Program-made: the position numbers and the translations under genes | Source: Geobacter sp. AOG2 | GTDB lineage: Bacteria > Desulfobacterota > Desulfuromonadia > Geobacterales > Pseudopelobacteraceae | Direction: 5' to 3' | Assembly (NCBI RefSeq): GCF_019972295.1 | Contig: NZ_BLJA01000001.1 | Location: 2,608,158 to 2,672,157, forward strand | DNA length: 64,000 nucleotides | The notes under the pieces: generated by a model | The model's input: only the letters and a program-made list of their open reading frames with translations | Database searches by the model: none | What the model was told of the DNA's origin: nothing | Part shown: in pieces, positions 48,714 to 57,102 of the stretch | Layout: each line of letters starts with the position of its first letter | Position numbering within the stretch: position 1 is the first letter of the stretch

Positions 48714-50696
48714 TCAGGCAACCTGGCGACGCCCCGATACCAGCGGCGGAACATCCGGAACATCGCGCCGCGGAGATAACTCCGGCTGAACCGGCGCAGC
48801 CGAGGTTTCAAGGTGCGGTTCCATGACCGAGCAGAGCGTGATGGACGCCGCCTCCAGCACCCCCAGGATCTCTTCCGGCCGCCGGATGGCCGCGGAGAGT
48901 CGGATCATGCTTTCCCGGATGGCGCCGGAAGCTGCAAGAGGAATTCCCTCTTCCATCTCCCGTTCCCGCAGCCGATGCAGACACCTGCCGATGGCCAGGG
49001 TCGCGAGCCCCCCCTCCACGATGGCGCCGAGCCCCCGGTTCAACTTCCCGGCGGTGACGAGCATGCCCAGCACCCGATGGTGAGTCCGGGCGCGGCGATT
49101 CTCCACCGTCCGCAGCGAATCCGTGGCGGCCATGACGATCAGGTCGCTGACGATGGCGAGCAACAGGGAGCGCAGACGCCGGGACGGGTCGATGGGGAAC
49201 AGGAAACGAAACGACAGGATGGCGACGCCGATCCCGCCGAGGGCGGCGAACGCGCCCGCCGCAAAGGCGCCGGGGGGCGGCACCTCCGGCAGGCCGGGCT
49301 GCATGATGAACAGGAAGAAGAGCATGGCGTCCATGGCTCCCTGGGCCGTGCGCCGGTGAGACAGGGCCATGATGCCGGCCATCATGACCGGGATGGTGAC
49401 GACCCCTTGCAGGAGCGGGTCGCTCGCCCCCGGCAGGATGACCAGACGGCAAAGAAGCGCCGCCGCGACGCCGACCGAGGCCCCGGCGAAGACGTGGGTA
49501 AGTTTGGCGACCGGGTGCTCGTGAGTGGAAAAGATACTGACCATGATCGAGGCGGCCATGAGCATCAGCGGGCCTTCCTCCCACCCGGCCGTCAGCCAGA
49601 GCAGCCCCACGGCGCCTATGGCGCATGCGGCGCGCAGCGCCGACCTGCCGGCTTCCTGCCAATCCCGGTTACGGATGTACTGGTTTGTCGCCGGCCGCTC
49701 CGGGCCATGGGCTGTGGTATCCCACTCGTCGATGACGAGGTGCAGCGCATCGGCGAGTTCCCCCATGGCCTCGGCCAGAAGCGGCAGATGGGCAGCAGCC
49801 CCGGCCGTAAACGCCTCCAGCCCGGCGGTGGCCTGTCTGGCCGATTCGCGCTGTTCCAGCTGCCGCGCCGCATCATCCAGGAGCCGGGCGAGGGTTTCCC
49901 GCCACGGGGCCCGGCCCACCCCCTGCAGGTGCAGGTAATCACCGGCCAGTTTGCCGGCTTCCAGCAAGGAGAGAAGCGAGACGATCAGATTCCTGATGCG
50001 GCGTTTCCGTTTCCTGAGATCGAGGGAACCGGCCCACGCGGCATCCATATCCCCCTCGATGGCGGCGATCTCCACGAAGATATCCTGCCGCAGCGAGACG
50101 AGATCTTCCTTCCTGTCCCCGCGCAGGACCAGCGCCACCCATTCCAGATCCGCCCCGGCGACCTTGGTCAGCCGGTCCAGCAATTCGCGCTTGCCGCGGC
50201 GATGGGTGAAAAACAGGGTCACCGTGGTGGAGACGACGATCCCGATGACGATGCAGGCGATCCGTCCGAAGACCAGGTCGTGCAGGTGCGGCGGGCTGTT
50301 GTGCCCGGCCATGGCAATGACCGCGCCGGTGCAGCCGGCGATGAGGGCTCCGTAGGAACGGAGACCGTACAACAGGTTGCCGGCGCCGACGCACCCCGCC
50401 AGCCAGAGGGCGAGCAGGATGGTGAGCATGGCCGGCGACGACGCGGCGTGGAGCATCATCATACCCGCAATCGACCCCATGGCCGTGCCGACGAGGCGGA
50501 AAAAACTCTTTTCCAACAACAGCCCGCGGGTCGGCTGGATAACTATGAGCGCGGTCATGGCCGCCCAATAGGGGCATTCCAGGTGCAGGTGAACGGCTAC
50601 CGCCAGGCTGGCCAGGGCGGCAATGGTCCCCCGGGCCGCCAGGAGGAAGTTTGGCCTCTGGCGGCGCGCCAGACGCCGCAGATAATGGCGCCTCAT
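48714..50696 (-). CDS. FUSC-family transporter (aromatic acid exporter type)
   Basis: 660 residues with two groups of membrane helices (about 20-165 and 350-500), each ending in the FUSC/DUF-type pattern P-Y-W-A-A-M-T-A-L-I-V-I-Q-P-T and R-x-x-G-T-A-M-G-S, separated by cytoplasmic domains. Related proteins include AaeB and the YccS/YhfK group. It overlaps the MarR gene by 4 bases, so the regulator probably controls it in response to an aromatic or antimicrobial compound. No membrane-fusion (AaeA) gene is seen. Confidence 0.85.
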   Translation of the reverse strand: MRRHYLRRLARRQRPNFLLAARGTIAALASLAVAVHLHLECPYWAAMTALIVIQPTRGLLLEKSFFRLVGTAMGSIAGMMMLHAASSPAMLTILLALWLAGCVGAGNLLYGLRSYGALIAGCTGAVIAMAGHNSPPHLHDLVFGRIACIVIGIVVSTTVTLFFTHRRGKRELLDRLTKVAGADLEWVALVLRGDRKEDLVSLRQDIFVEIAAIEGDMDAAWAGSLDLRKRKRRIRNLIVSLLSLLEAGKLAGDYLHLQGVGRAPWRETLARLLDDAARQLEQRESARQATAGLEAFTAGAAAHLPLLAEAMGELADALHLVIDEWDTTAHGPERPATNQYIRNRDWQEAGRSALRAACAIGAVGLLWLTAGWEEGPLMLMAASIMVSIFSTHEHPVAKLTHVFAGASVGVAAALLCRLVILPGASDPLLQGVVTIPVMMAGIMALSHRRTAQGAMDAMLFFLFIMQPGLPEVPPPGAFAAGAFAALGGIGVAILSFRFLFPIDPSRRLRSLLLAIVSDLIVMAATDSLRTVENRRARTHHRVLGMLVTAGKLNRGLGAIVEGGLATLAIGRCLHRLREREMEEGIPLAASGAIRESMIRLSAAIRRPEEILGVLEAASITLCSVMEPHLETSAAPVQPELSPRRDVPDVPPLVSGRRQVA

Positions 50697-51157
50697 CGTT
50701 TCACCCGCTTCCGCACGGTATTCACGGCCGACTCCAGGGAGGCGATGAACGTACCGAAAGCGGCGATCTCCTCATCGCTGTACGGGGCGAGAATCTCATT
50801 GTCCAGAATGGTCAGGGTTTTCCGTACCCGGGCGACGGCCGCCTGTCCCTCGGGCGTCAGGAGGAGCAGTTTTGCGCGACGGTCGGTGGCGTCCTCCGAC
50901 CGCCGGACCAGCCCTTTTGCCACGAGGGCATCGAGGAGGCGGACCAGGGAGGGGCCTTCGATGCCGACGGAGGCGGCCAGGTCCTTTTGGCGGACCCCCT
51001 CCCCCAGCAGGTAAAGATGCAGGAGCGGACGCCACGTGGCATCCGTCAGTCCGGCGGAATGGAAGGTGGCGTCCAGGACCTGGCGCCAGTGGCGGGTCAG
51101 AAGGCCAAGATGGAAAAAGAGATTGCTGCGGTCAATAGTCGAAGATGAATTATACAT
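50693..51157 (-). CDS. MarR family regulator
   Basis: 154 residues with the MarR winged helix: W-R-P-L-L-H-L-Y, R-Q-K-D-L-A-A-S-V-G-I-E-G-P-S-L-V-R-L-L-D-A-L-V-A-K-G-L-V-R-R and the wing D-R-R-A-K-L-L-L-L-T-P-E-G. It is the first gene of an operon with the FUSC exporter. No Shine-Dalgarno sequence is seen before the ATG at 51157, which lies inside a palindrome, so the real start may be somewhat later. Confidence 0.9.
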   Translation of the reverse strand: MYNSSSTIDRSNLFFHLGLLTRHWRQVLDATFHSAGLTDATWRPLLHLYLLGEGVRQKDLAASVGIEGPSLVRLLDALVAKGLVRRSEDATDRRAKLLLLTPEGQAAVARVRKTLTILDNEILAPYSDEEIAAFGTFIASLESAVNTVRKRVKR

Positions 51158-51168
51158 ATAAGTATAAT
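51149..51168. promoter_or_regulatory. Candidate MarR operator
   Basis: ATTATAC-ATATAA-GTATAAT has perfect 7-bp inverted arms and an A/T-only centre, typical of MarR-type operators. It covers the annotated start codon of marR and the AT-rich promoter region just before it, and would give autoregulation. Confidence 0.6.
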
Positions 51169-51344
51169 TAGCATACTATCTAATATCATGTCACCTGTTT
51201 TTTTCCAATCATCCGGGACCGGCTGGTTCCATGGGACGGAGAGGCAACATGAATCCCGGAGGTCCCGGAAAGATATACCCTTGCAGACGGACGGAAAATA
51301 GTATATTTGGAGATAGATACAACAGCCCTGAAGGAGACCATGCC

Positions 51345-51617
51345 ATGAAACACACCGCTGCCGCCATGTTTTGTCTGCTTGCATTCGCTGGAACGGCCTT
51401 TGCCGCTCCCGAGGTGATCAAACTGAGGAACAAGGTGACCTTCCCCCATAAAGACCACATGGCCATCACCGGCACCTGCAGCGCATGCCATGTGGACGGC
51501 GTCGGCAAGATCAAGGGGTTCGGCAAGGATTGGGCGCATGAGCATTGCAAGGGATGTCATATAAAGATGCAAAAAGGCCCGGTCAAATGCTCCGGTTGCC
51601 ATAAATGGAGCGAATAA
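51345..51617 (+). CDS. PpcA-like triheme c7-type cytochrome
   Basis: 90 residues, ATG at 51345 after GAAGGAGA. Signal peptide cleaved after A-F-A; mature part about 71 residues. Three heme motifs C-S-A-C-H, C-K-G-C-H and C-S-G-C-H, with the axial-ligand histidines in F-P-H-K-D-H and W-A-H-E-H, match the PpcA family (V-T-F-P-H-K, G-K-I-K-G-F-G-K, K-G-P-V-K-C). Such proteins carry electrons across the periplasm to outer-membrane conduits in Geobacter. It is a single gene with no cytochrome neighbour. Confidence 0.93.
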   Translation: MKHTAAAMFCLLAFAGTAFAAPEVIKLRNKVTFPHKDHMAITGTCSACHVDGVGKIKGFGKDWAHEHCKGCHIKMQKGPVKCSGCHKWSE

Positions 51618-51707
51618 CGGAGACAATCAAATTAATATATTTTAATATTTTTTTTATAATTTATAACTCCTTGACGTTACAATTTAATTAATGGCAAAAT
51701 TTTGGTC

Positions 51708-51932
51708 ATGCTTGTATCCACGACCCATTGCAGCCATTGCGGAACAGCCTTCGAGGCCGACGGCAGAGACGGCATTTATTCCATCCGCGTCGACAGCAGG
51801 GGTTTTCTGCTGGAGGTCATGGATGGGGAGTTGATCCCCGGCGCGCTTCATTACTGCTCTCCCGAGTGCATGTTCAAACGCCAGCAGGGCGTGACCCCCG
51901 AAAATAATATCTTCGATTTTGCGGGTCTTTGA
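51708..51932 (+). CDS. Small zinc-ribbon-like protein
   Basis: 74 residues from the ATG at 51708. Two cysteine pairs, C-S-H-C near the N-terminus and C-S-P-E-C near the C-terminus, would hold one zinc ion, as in short ribbon proteins. The middle is beta-like. A TTGACG at 51671 hints at a promoter; no good RBS. Function unknown. Confidence 0.6.
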   Translation: MLVSTTHCSHCGTAFEADGRDGIYSIRVDSRGFLLEVMDGELIPGALHYCSPECMFKRQQGVTPENNIFDFAGL

Positions 51933-52022
51933 TACGACACGTCATTAGCGCACCACGGCCCGGACGGCCCTTTCCCCCATACACCGCCTTAATTATTTTC
52001 TCCCCGCGGCAAACCCTATCCA

Positions 52023-52051
52023 ATGACAAAACCGTAAATCGGTAGTATACT
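52023..52051 (+). promoter_or_regulatory. Sigma-70 promoter of the outer-membrane protein gene
   Basis: ATGACA (52023-52028), 17-base spacer, TATACT (52046-52051), 88 bases before the ATG at 52139. Confidence 0.6.
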
Positions 52052-52138
52052 CATACCTGTTGTTGTAACCATTCATCGCCGGACCGACTGTTCGACAGAC
52101 GGCCGCCGAACCCAGAACGCACAAAGGAGAAACCAGCC

Positions 52139-52813
52139 ATGAGACGAACCTTGACCACACTTGCACTCCTCATAGCCGTCGCCATCCCCGCCGTAAGCCA
52201 GGCGACTCCCATGCGACCAGGCCCCTATGTCACCGGTTTCCTCGGCATAACCGTGCCCAAGGCGGCCAACGCGTCGGGGGTTGACTATACCTCCACTCCA
52301 GCGACAGATTTCCAGGAACGTATTGAGTTCGACCCCGGCGTTTATATCGGGGGCACCGGCGGATTCGACTTTGGCTTCCTGCGCCTGGAAGGCGAGCTTT
52401 CCTACAAACACGCGGAAATCAGTACGATCACCGGGTCAAACGGTAGTCAGCTCACGAATCCCGACGGCTCTCTCGGCGCCCTTGCCTTCATGGGCAACGC
52501 CTTTGTGGACCTGCACAACGACAGCCCTGTCACCCCCTACCTGGGGGGCGGCATAGGATTTGCCACGTTGCACCTGAGCGACACCTATGGCGGAGCTCAA
52601 CATGGGCTTCTATATTCCGCCGCTGACGACACCGTCTTTGCCTATCAGGTTGGCGCCGGGATGGACTTTGCCATTAACCGCAGGTACTCTCTGGATTTGG
52701 GATACCGCTACTTCAACACCGACAAAGCCAATTTCAATGGCGATTGGGTTACGGCACACGGCATAAAATTCGAGAGCCACAACGTGGCGGTCGGGTTCAA
52801 GGTCAAGTTCTGA
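52139..52813 (+). CDS. Outer-membrane beta-barrel protein (OmpA/Opa-like 8-stranded porin family)
   Basis: 224 residues with a signal peptide ending near S-Q-A-T-P. The remainder alternates in the way of an eight-stranded barrel: G-P-Y-V-T-G-F-L-G, G-G-T-G-G-F-D-F-G-F-L-R-L-E-G-E-L-S-Y, V-T-P-Y-L-G-G-G-I-G-F, Y-S-L-D-L-G-Y-R-Y-F and the end V-A-V-G-F-K-V-K-F with C-terminal Phe recognised by BamA. RBS AAAGGAGA. No enzyme site. Adhesion or general surface role is only a guess. Confidence 0.85.
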   Translation: MRRTLTTLALLIAVAIPAVSQATPMRPGPYVTGFLGITVPKAANASGVDYTSTPATDFQERIEFDPGVYIGGTGGFDFGFLRLEGELSYKHAEISTITGSNGSQLTNPDGSLGALAFMGNAFVDLHNDSPVTPYLGGGIGFATLHLSDTYGGAQHGLLYSAADDTVFAYQVGAGMDFAINRRYSLDLGYRYFNTDKANFNGDWVTAHGIKFESHNVAVGFKVKF

Positions 52814-52851
52814 TCTCCGGCATTCCCTCCGCAACAACGGCAACAAGACGC

Positions 52852-52885
52852 AAAAAGCCCCGGACCTTTGGTCCGGGGCTTTTCT
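52852..52885. terminator. Terminator after the outer-membrane protein gene
   Basis: AAAAGCCCCGGACC pairs with GGTCCGGGGCTTTT over a TTT loop, followed by CTTTTG. Strong; it also faces the convergent DUF4382 gene. Confidence 0.9.
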
Positions 52886-52906
52886 TTTGTCATCGCACCC
52901 AGCGGC

Positions 52907-54631
52907 CTATCTCATCACGACGGTTGCCGTAGCACTGCCGTTACGCAGGTCGATGCCGTGGGTCGAACCGGCGGCAATCACCCCGCTCCCCCAGCCGAGC
53001 CCGTACACCCCGTAGAATGCACCGGGAAGCGACTGCCCCGCGGAGCCGCCGGGAAGGTTCGCCATGACCACCGGATGCCCGGCTCCGCCTCCGGCGTTCA
53101 TGGCCGCGCCCACCGTGGTGTCGCCGGTCAGGGTGCCGAGGCTGTCGATGATCATGCCGCCGTGGGTCACGAACAACTGGCCCTTGGTCGGTTTCAGGAT
53201 GCCGGCCATCCCCCTGCCCATGCCGAAGCCCATCCCCTGCCCCATGCGGGTCATGTCAAAAATGGTGGTGATGGAGTTGGCCGTGGCCGGCGCGGCAACC
53301 GCCGGGGCGTTGGCGGCAGCGTTGACCATGCCCACGGCCTGTCCGGCCGTACCGGCGAGCGCCATGGCCGTGCCCCGGCCGTAGAAGTCTGCCGCATCGG
53401 CAACGGCCGTGAAAGCGCCGTTGGCGGGTGACGCCGTGGCTGCGCCGATGCTGCCGGAAGCGGCATCATAGGTGTACACCTGGATCGGGTCGCTGGACAG
53501 CTCGATGCTCCGCCACAGGAGTCCGGTGTAAGGATTGAGGTGGCGGTAGCGGACCTCGAAGGGGACCGCATCTCCGGTTACTGTCTGGTAGAAGCTCATC
53601 CATGCTCCCGAGGGATGCATGGCGGTGGTGAGCTGGGCCGTATATTCGTTCCCGGCGTTCAGGGTGATCGTGCCCAGGTTCACACCCGTAGCGGGGGTCG
53701 CCCCCTTGTGCACCGTGATTCCTTTGACGATGGCGGTCTGCACGCCCCGGCCGCGCACCAGGATGTCGTAGGTGGCCGTGGTGGCATTGCCGAACACCGG
53801 CAGGGGATAAAGGGTGAAGGCGCCGGTGGTCTTATCCACGCCGGTCCAGCGCCGGACGATGCGGTAGTTTGTCCCCGAGGCGTTGGCGGGGTCGCTCGGG
53901 TCCTTGACCTGCTCGGCCTTGACCACGATACGCGAGGTGGAGAGATTGCCGAAGGAGACCGAGCCAGTGATAGCGCCCACGGCGTTCATGTCGAAATAGC
54001 CGAGCCGCGGTTTGAGGATGAACTCCGTGGCGCCATTGGGGGCCACCTCCACCACGTCGTTGTTCAGGTTGAAATCCAGGGCCAGCTTGACGTTGCCGCC
54101 GTCGGTTACCACCACGGGCGACTCGGGGATCAGCCGGATGCCGCCGTCGGGGGTCGGGATGCGCAAGGCGTAATGGGCGGTGTCGCCGGTAAGTTGCACC
54201 TCGTTATTGTAGGTGAGTCCCAGGGCACCGGCCGAAGTCGTCAGGGCATCCTCGGTGGAGGCCAGGTAGATTCGGATCTGGCGGTACGTACCCACCGGCA
54301 GGGTGAAATTGCTGAACAGGGCGGCACCGCCGTTGGTATCGGCGTACATGGCGCCGTTGGCGAGCTGGGCCAGGTCCACCGTGACCGGCGCCGCGAGGGT
54401 AATGGTCTGCCAGCCCGTACTGGTGCCGTCCGCGTTGGCGTCGGTGTGGAAACCGACCCTGGTGACGGTGATATACACATGGGTATAGTCGAGGGAAGGC
54501 GCGTCGGTCACGTCGAGGCTCACCGTGCCGCTGGGCGCGGCGCTGCCTCCGGAACCTCCGCATGCGGAAACCAGCAGCGCCAGGGAAAATGCCAAGGCCG
54601 CTTGGGCCAGTGTCCTGAATATGCTTTTCAT
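52907..54631 (-). CDS. DUF4382-domain lipoprotein
   Basis: 574 residues; start M-K-S-I-F-R-T at 54631 gives a lipoprotein signal with lipobox L-V-S-A-C-G-G. Residues about 35-200 match DUF4382: G-T-V-S-L-D-V-T-D-A-P, V-Y-I-T-V-T-R-V, G-T-Y-R-Q-I-R-I-Y-L and V-K-L-A-L-D-F-N-L. Two or more Ig-like or carboxypeptidase-regulatory-like domains follow and the C-terminus is Gly/Ala-rich. Such proteins are common surface lipoproteins of Geobacter-type bacteria with no proven function. Unusually high Thr, Ala and Gly. Confidence 0.8.
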   Translation of the reverse strand: MKSIFRTLAQAALAFSLALLVSACGGSGGSAAPSGTVSLDVTDAPSLDYTHVYITVTRVGFHTDANADGTSTGWQTITLAAPVTVDLAQLANGAMYADTNGGAALFSNFTLPVGTYRQIRIYLASTEDALTTSAGALGLTYNNEVQLTGDTAHYALRIPTPDGGIRLIPESPVVVTDGGNVKLALDFNLNNDVVEVAPNGATEFILKPRLGYFDMNAVGAITGSVSFGNLSTSRIVVKAEQVKDPSDPANASGTNYRIVRRWTGVDKTTGAFTLYPLPVFGNATTATYDILVRGRGVQTAIVKGITVHKGATPATGVNLGTITLNAGNEYTAQLTTAMHPSGAWMSFYQTVTGDAVPFEVRYRHLNPYTGLLWRSIELSSDPIQVYTYDAASGSIGAATASPANGAFTAVADAADFYGRGTAMALAGTAGQAVGMVNAAANAPAVAAPATANSITTIFDMTRMGQGMGFGMGRGMAGILKPTKGQLFVTHGGMIIDSLGTLTGDTTVGAAMNAGGGAGHPVVMANLPGGSAGQSLPGAFYGVYGLGWGSGVIAAGSTHGIDLRNGSATATVVMR

Positions 54632-54677
54632 GCCTGAACTCCTCACAGGGTAATGCCGGGATGACCCGGAAAATGCG

Positions 54678-54793
54678 TTTGCCACAGAGCCACATAAGCG
54701 CGGAGAGAACTAAAGCAAAAGATTGCGTCGTGCAGGGGCGCCCCGCCCCCTATGGTAGCGATTTTCTCCGTGTCTCAACGGCTCCGTGGCAAA
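54678..54793. repeat. Family-2 inverted-repeat element, copy 3
   Basis: Left end TTTGCCACAGAGCC with CGCGGAGAGAA inside; right end TTTTCTCCGTGTCTC and GGCTCCGTGGCAAA. 116 bp, no ORF. It lies between the DUF4382 gene and a small exported protein gene, both leftward. Confidence 0.8.
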
Positions 54794-54808
54794 GCAGCCG
54801 TTTATCAA

Positions 54809-55144
54809 TTAATAGGCCGCAGCCATGCGACAATTGTGTTTTTTCCGATAGATGTTCCTGCTGGCCCGGTTCTGTTCGCGGGTCAGCCTGCGGCGCTCGC
54901 AGGCGGTCAGGTTGCCGTTGGCCTTCATCCGCGCTTCGCGCTGCTGGATCCTGGCCTGCTGGGCATTGAGCCTGCACGCCTCCCGCGGGGTCAACTGACC
55001 GCTGGCGACCCCCTGGTCGATCCGTTGTTGCTGATTCAGCTCCCGCTGCCGGATGCCGGGATCGTTGGTATCCGCGAGGGCTGCGCCCGACAACAGGGTT
55101 AGTGCGAGTGCGACAAAGAGTGATAGCGTGCGGTTCCGGTTCAT
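54809..55144 (-). CDS. Small exported basic protein, unknown
   Basis: 111 residues; ATG at 55144 lies 7 bases after AGGAGG (an ATG two codons earlier is too close). Signal peptide cleaved after A-L-A. The mature part is helical, rich in Arg and Gln (R-Q-R-E-L-N-Q-Q-Q-R-I, R-I-Q-Q-R-E-A-R-M), with two cysteines. Coiled-coil character. I do not recognise it. Confidence 0.7.
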   Translation of the reverse strand: MNRNRTLSLFVALALTLLSGAALADTNDPGIRQRELNQQQRIDQGVASGQLTPREACRLNAQQARIQQREARMKANGNLTACERRRLTREQNRASRNIYRKKHNCRMAAAY

Positions 55145-55424
55145 GGTCATGCCTCCTGAAGCATCATTGATTTTATGAATCCTATGAGTGGTACAACGCG
55201 CCACATTCCCCCCGGTTGACCGGTTGATCGTTTTTATTTTCGAGCGAGGCCCTTCACAAGCTGCCGGCCCCCGAAGGGACTGCCGCTGCGGCAGGGCAGG
55301 CGCTTCTCCGGCACGTTTCCCGATCCACCATCGAACCGGACGGATCGGGCGGAAGAACTCGCGGAATTGTGCGGCTGCGGTACAATTAACAAATCAAAAC
55401 ACAACTTGCGGGAGGTAATGAACC

Positions 55425-55844
55425 ATGAAGGCCATGAATCGGGAGAGCATGGACAAGATCGTGAACGATCATTTCATGTCCGAGGCGACTGACGATATCG
55501 AGGGAGTGATGCGGACATTGGCGGACGATGCGGAGCATGAGGTGATCGGCGGGCCGGACGGGCCGCTACGGGGGAAACCCGCGATCCGTCGTTTCTACGA
55601 ACGTTTGTTCCCGGATATAAAGGGTGAGGGCGTTGAGCCGGTGATGCGCCTGTACGGCGACGACTGCATCATCGACGAGGCGATCTGGATCGGGCACATG
55701 GTCGACGGACGGGCCTTCAAGCTCGACGGCAGGAGCGGCAAGGTGCGCCTCCGGCTTCTGCACGTGTTCACCCTACGGGACGGGCTCATCACCAAGGAAA
55801 ACGTGTGGTTCGATTTCGACGGCCTCAAGCGTCAACTGGATTGA
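55425..55844 (+). CDS. SnoaL-like/NTF2-fold protein
   Basis: 139 residues, ATG after GGGAGGTAATGAACC. The cone-shaped NTF2 fold is suggested by F-M-S-E-A-T-D-D-I-E-G-V-M-R-T-L-A-D-D-A-E-H-E-V-I-G-G, the R-F-Y-E-R-L-F helix and the repeated strands near D-E-A-I-W-I-G-H and L-L-H-V-F-T-L-R-D-G-L-I-T-K-E-N-V-W-F-D. Enzyme or binding role cannot be told. Confidence 0.8.
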   Translation: MKAMNRESMDKIVNDHFMSEATDDIEGVMRTLADDAEHEVIGGPDGPLRGKPAIRRFYERLFPDIKGEGVEPVMRLYGDDCIIDEAIWIGHMVDGRAFKLDGRSGKVRLRLLHVFTLRDGLITKENVWFDFDGLKRQLD

Positions 55845-55924
55845 CCGGGCCGCGGCGCTGCCGGGGAGGCGGCTGCCCGGCAACGCATCCTCATATCACC
55901 TACGACACTGAAACGGTCTAACAA

Positions 55925-56446
55925 TTACGGCTTACCGTCCTTAAGCGTTCCGCGAAAACGTTCCCGCAACGCCCTGCGCTCCTCGGGGGTCATATTGCGC
56001 CATCGCTCCCGGATTACGCGCCGTTCCTCCGGCGGGATGCGCTGCCACTCCTGGCGCAGGGCGTTGCGGCGCTCCGGCGGCAGGGCCTGAAACCACCTGA
56101 AACGCTCCCTGACCCGCTCCTGTTCCTCGGGAGAAAGACGGCGAAACTCCTCGAAACGCTGCCGGAGCAGGTTCTTTTGCTCGGGCGGCAGATTTTTCCA
56201 GCGCTGGAAGCGTTCCGCCGCCTCGTTGCGTTCGCCGGAATTCATGCGGTCCCACCGATCGGCCCCCCTGCGGAGCCGTTCCTGGCGTTCGGGCGGCAGA
56301 TTTTCCCACCGGTCGGCAAAGGGCTTCAACAGTTCCTGCTCGCGCGGCGTGAGCGTGTTCCAGGATGGCCCCTGCGCACCCGCATTCATGGCCAGCATGA
56401 GAAACCAGACCCCCGTCAGCAGCATGCTCCGCAGATATCTATTCAT
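55925..56446 (-). CDS. DUF3106-type exported protein with repeated R-x-L-P-P-E units
   Basis: 173 residues with a signal peptide. The rest is built of repeated helical units of about 14-20 residues, each with F-R/W-x-x-L-P/S-P-E-E/Q-R/Q (for example W-K-N-L-P-P-E-Q, F-R-R-L-S-P-E-E-Q, F-Q-A-L-P-P-E-R-R). This is DUF3106-like. Last gene of an ECF sigma/anti-sigma operon, so it may be a periplasmic sensor part of that stress response. Confidence 0.82.
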   Translation of the reverse strand: MNRYLRSMLLTGVWFLMLAMNAGAQGPSWNTLTPREQELLKPFADRWENLPPERQERLRRGADRWDRMNSGERNEAAERFQRWKNLPPEQKNLLRQRFEEFRRLSPEEQERVRERFRWFQALPPERRNALRQEWQRIPPEERRVIRERWRNMTPEERRALRERFRGTLKDGKP

Positions 56447-56714
56447 CGTTTCCGTCCTTTTGCTCGGTGCGTTCTTTGTTCTCCGGCCTGGGCTGCCGGG
56501 TCTTCTTCACAGCGGGCTTCCGCTTTTCGCCGCGGGGCGGGACGAGCCCTTCCTCTGCAAACAGGAGCGGGTCCACCGGCTTCCCTTTGGCTGTCTCGAA
56601 ACTGCCCAGGTACTCCAGCATCTCCGGGTCGGGCCGGGCCGCATCACGGGCGAATGCGGCCGAAGGGATCAGCGCCAGGGCAACGACCAGGGCGGGCAGG
56701 CTATTTTTCATCAT
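56439..56714 (-). CDS. Small exported protein in the ECF operon
   Basis: 91 residues (M-M-K-N-S-L-P-A start) with a signal peptide cleaved after A-F-A and a very basic, Lys/Arg/Pro-rich tail. It overlaps the anti-sigma gene by 14 bases and the DUF3106 gene by 8. Unknown function. Confidence 0.65.
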   Translation of the reverse strand: MMKNSLPALVVALALIPSAAFARDAARPDPEMLEYLGSFETAKGKPVDPLLFAEEGLVPPRGEKRKPAVKKTRQPRPENKERTEQKDGNDE

Positions 56715-57060
56715 GGGTCTCCGCCAGCCAGCGATAGAAATCGAGATCATCTATCATTTCGACCCGTTCCCTGGCGGCCATCTGGTCCAGGTATTCAAGG
56801 GGCACGCCGGGAGGGGCGGGACGGGGGGCCGTATGCCAGAACGACACGGCCACCATGATGACCGCCGCCGAGGCCAGCCCGCCGGCGGTCAACCAGCGGG
56901 GAAGGAGCGCACGGCGGCCGGGGGCATGCCCCGCCCCGGCGACGGCTTGGCGACGAGCCTCCTTGAGCCGGTCCAACACCGGGCCCGGCAGGTTCCGGTT
57001 TGCCCGGTCCAGTTCACGGACAAGCCGGGAACCGAATTGATCATCATCCTCTTTGCGCAT
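56701..57060 (-). CDS. Putative anti-sigma factor (single-span)
   Basis: 119 residues from M-R-K-E-D-D-D. A cytoplasmic N-terminal half with L-V-R-E-L-D-R-A-N-R-N-L-P and R-L-K-E-A-R-R-Q-A-V is followed by one membrane span (about 68-85: L-T-A-G-G-L-A-S-A-A-V-I-M-V) and a short periplasmic end with D-F-Y-R-W-L-A. It lies directly after the sigma-factor gene and overlaps the next gene. No ZAS His-Cys motif is seen, so assignment rests on position and topology (DUF3619-like). Confidence 0.7.
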   Translation of the reverse strand: MRKEDDDQFGSRLVRELDRANRNLPGPVLDRLKEARRQAVAGAGHAPGRRALLPRWLTAGGLASAAVIMVAVSFWHTAPRPAPPGVPLEYLDQMAARERVEMIDDLDFYRWLAETHDEK

Positions 57061-57102
57061 ACCTGCTCCACCTTCCTCCGGCATAGCATCACATCCGGGA
57101 CA

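Noticed and set aside
48813-51014. A 733-codon plus-strand frame opposite the FUSC/MarR genes
   Set aside because: It reads as low-complexity Arg/Gly/Pro sequence typical of antisense frames in high-GC DNA.
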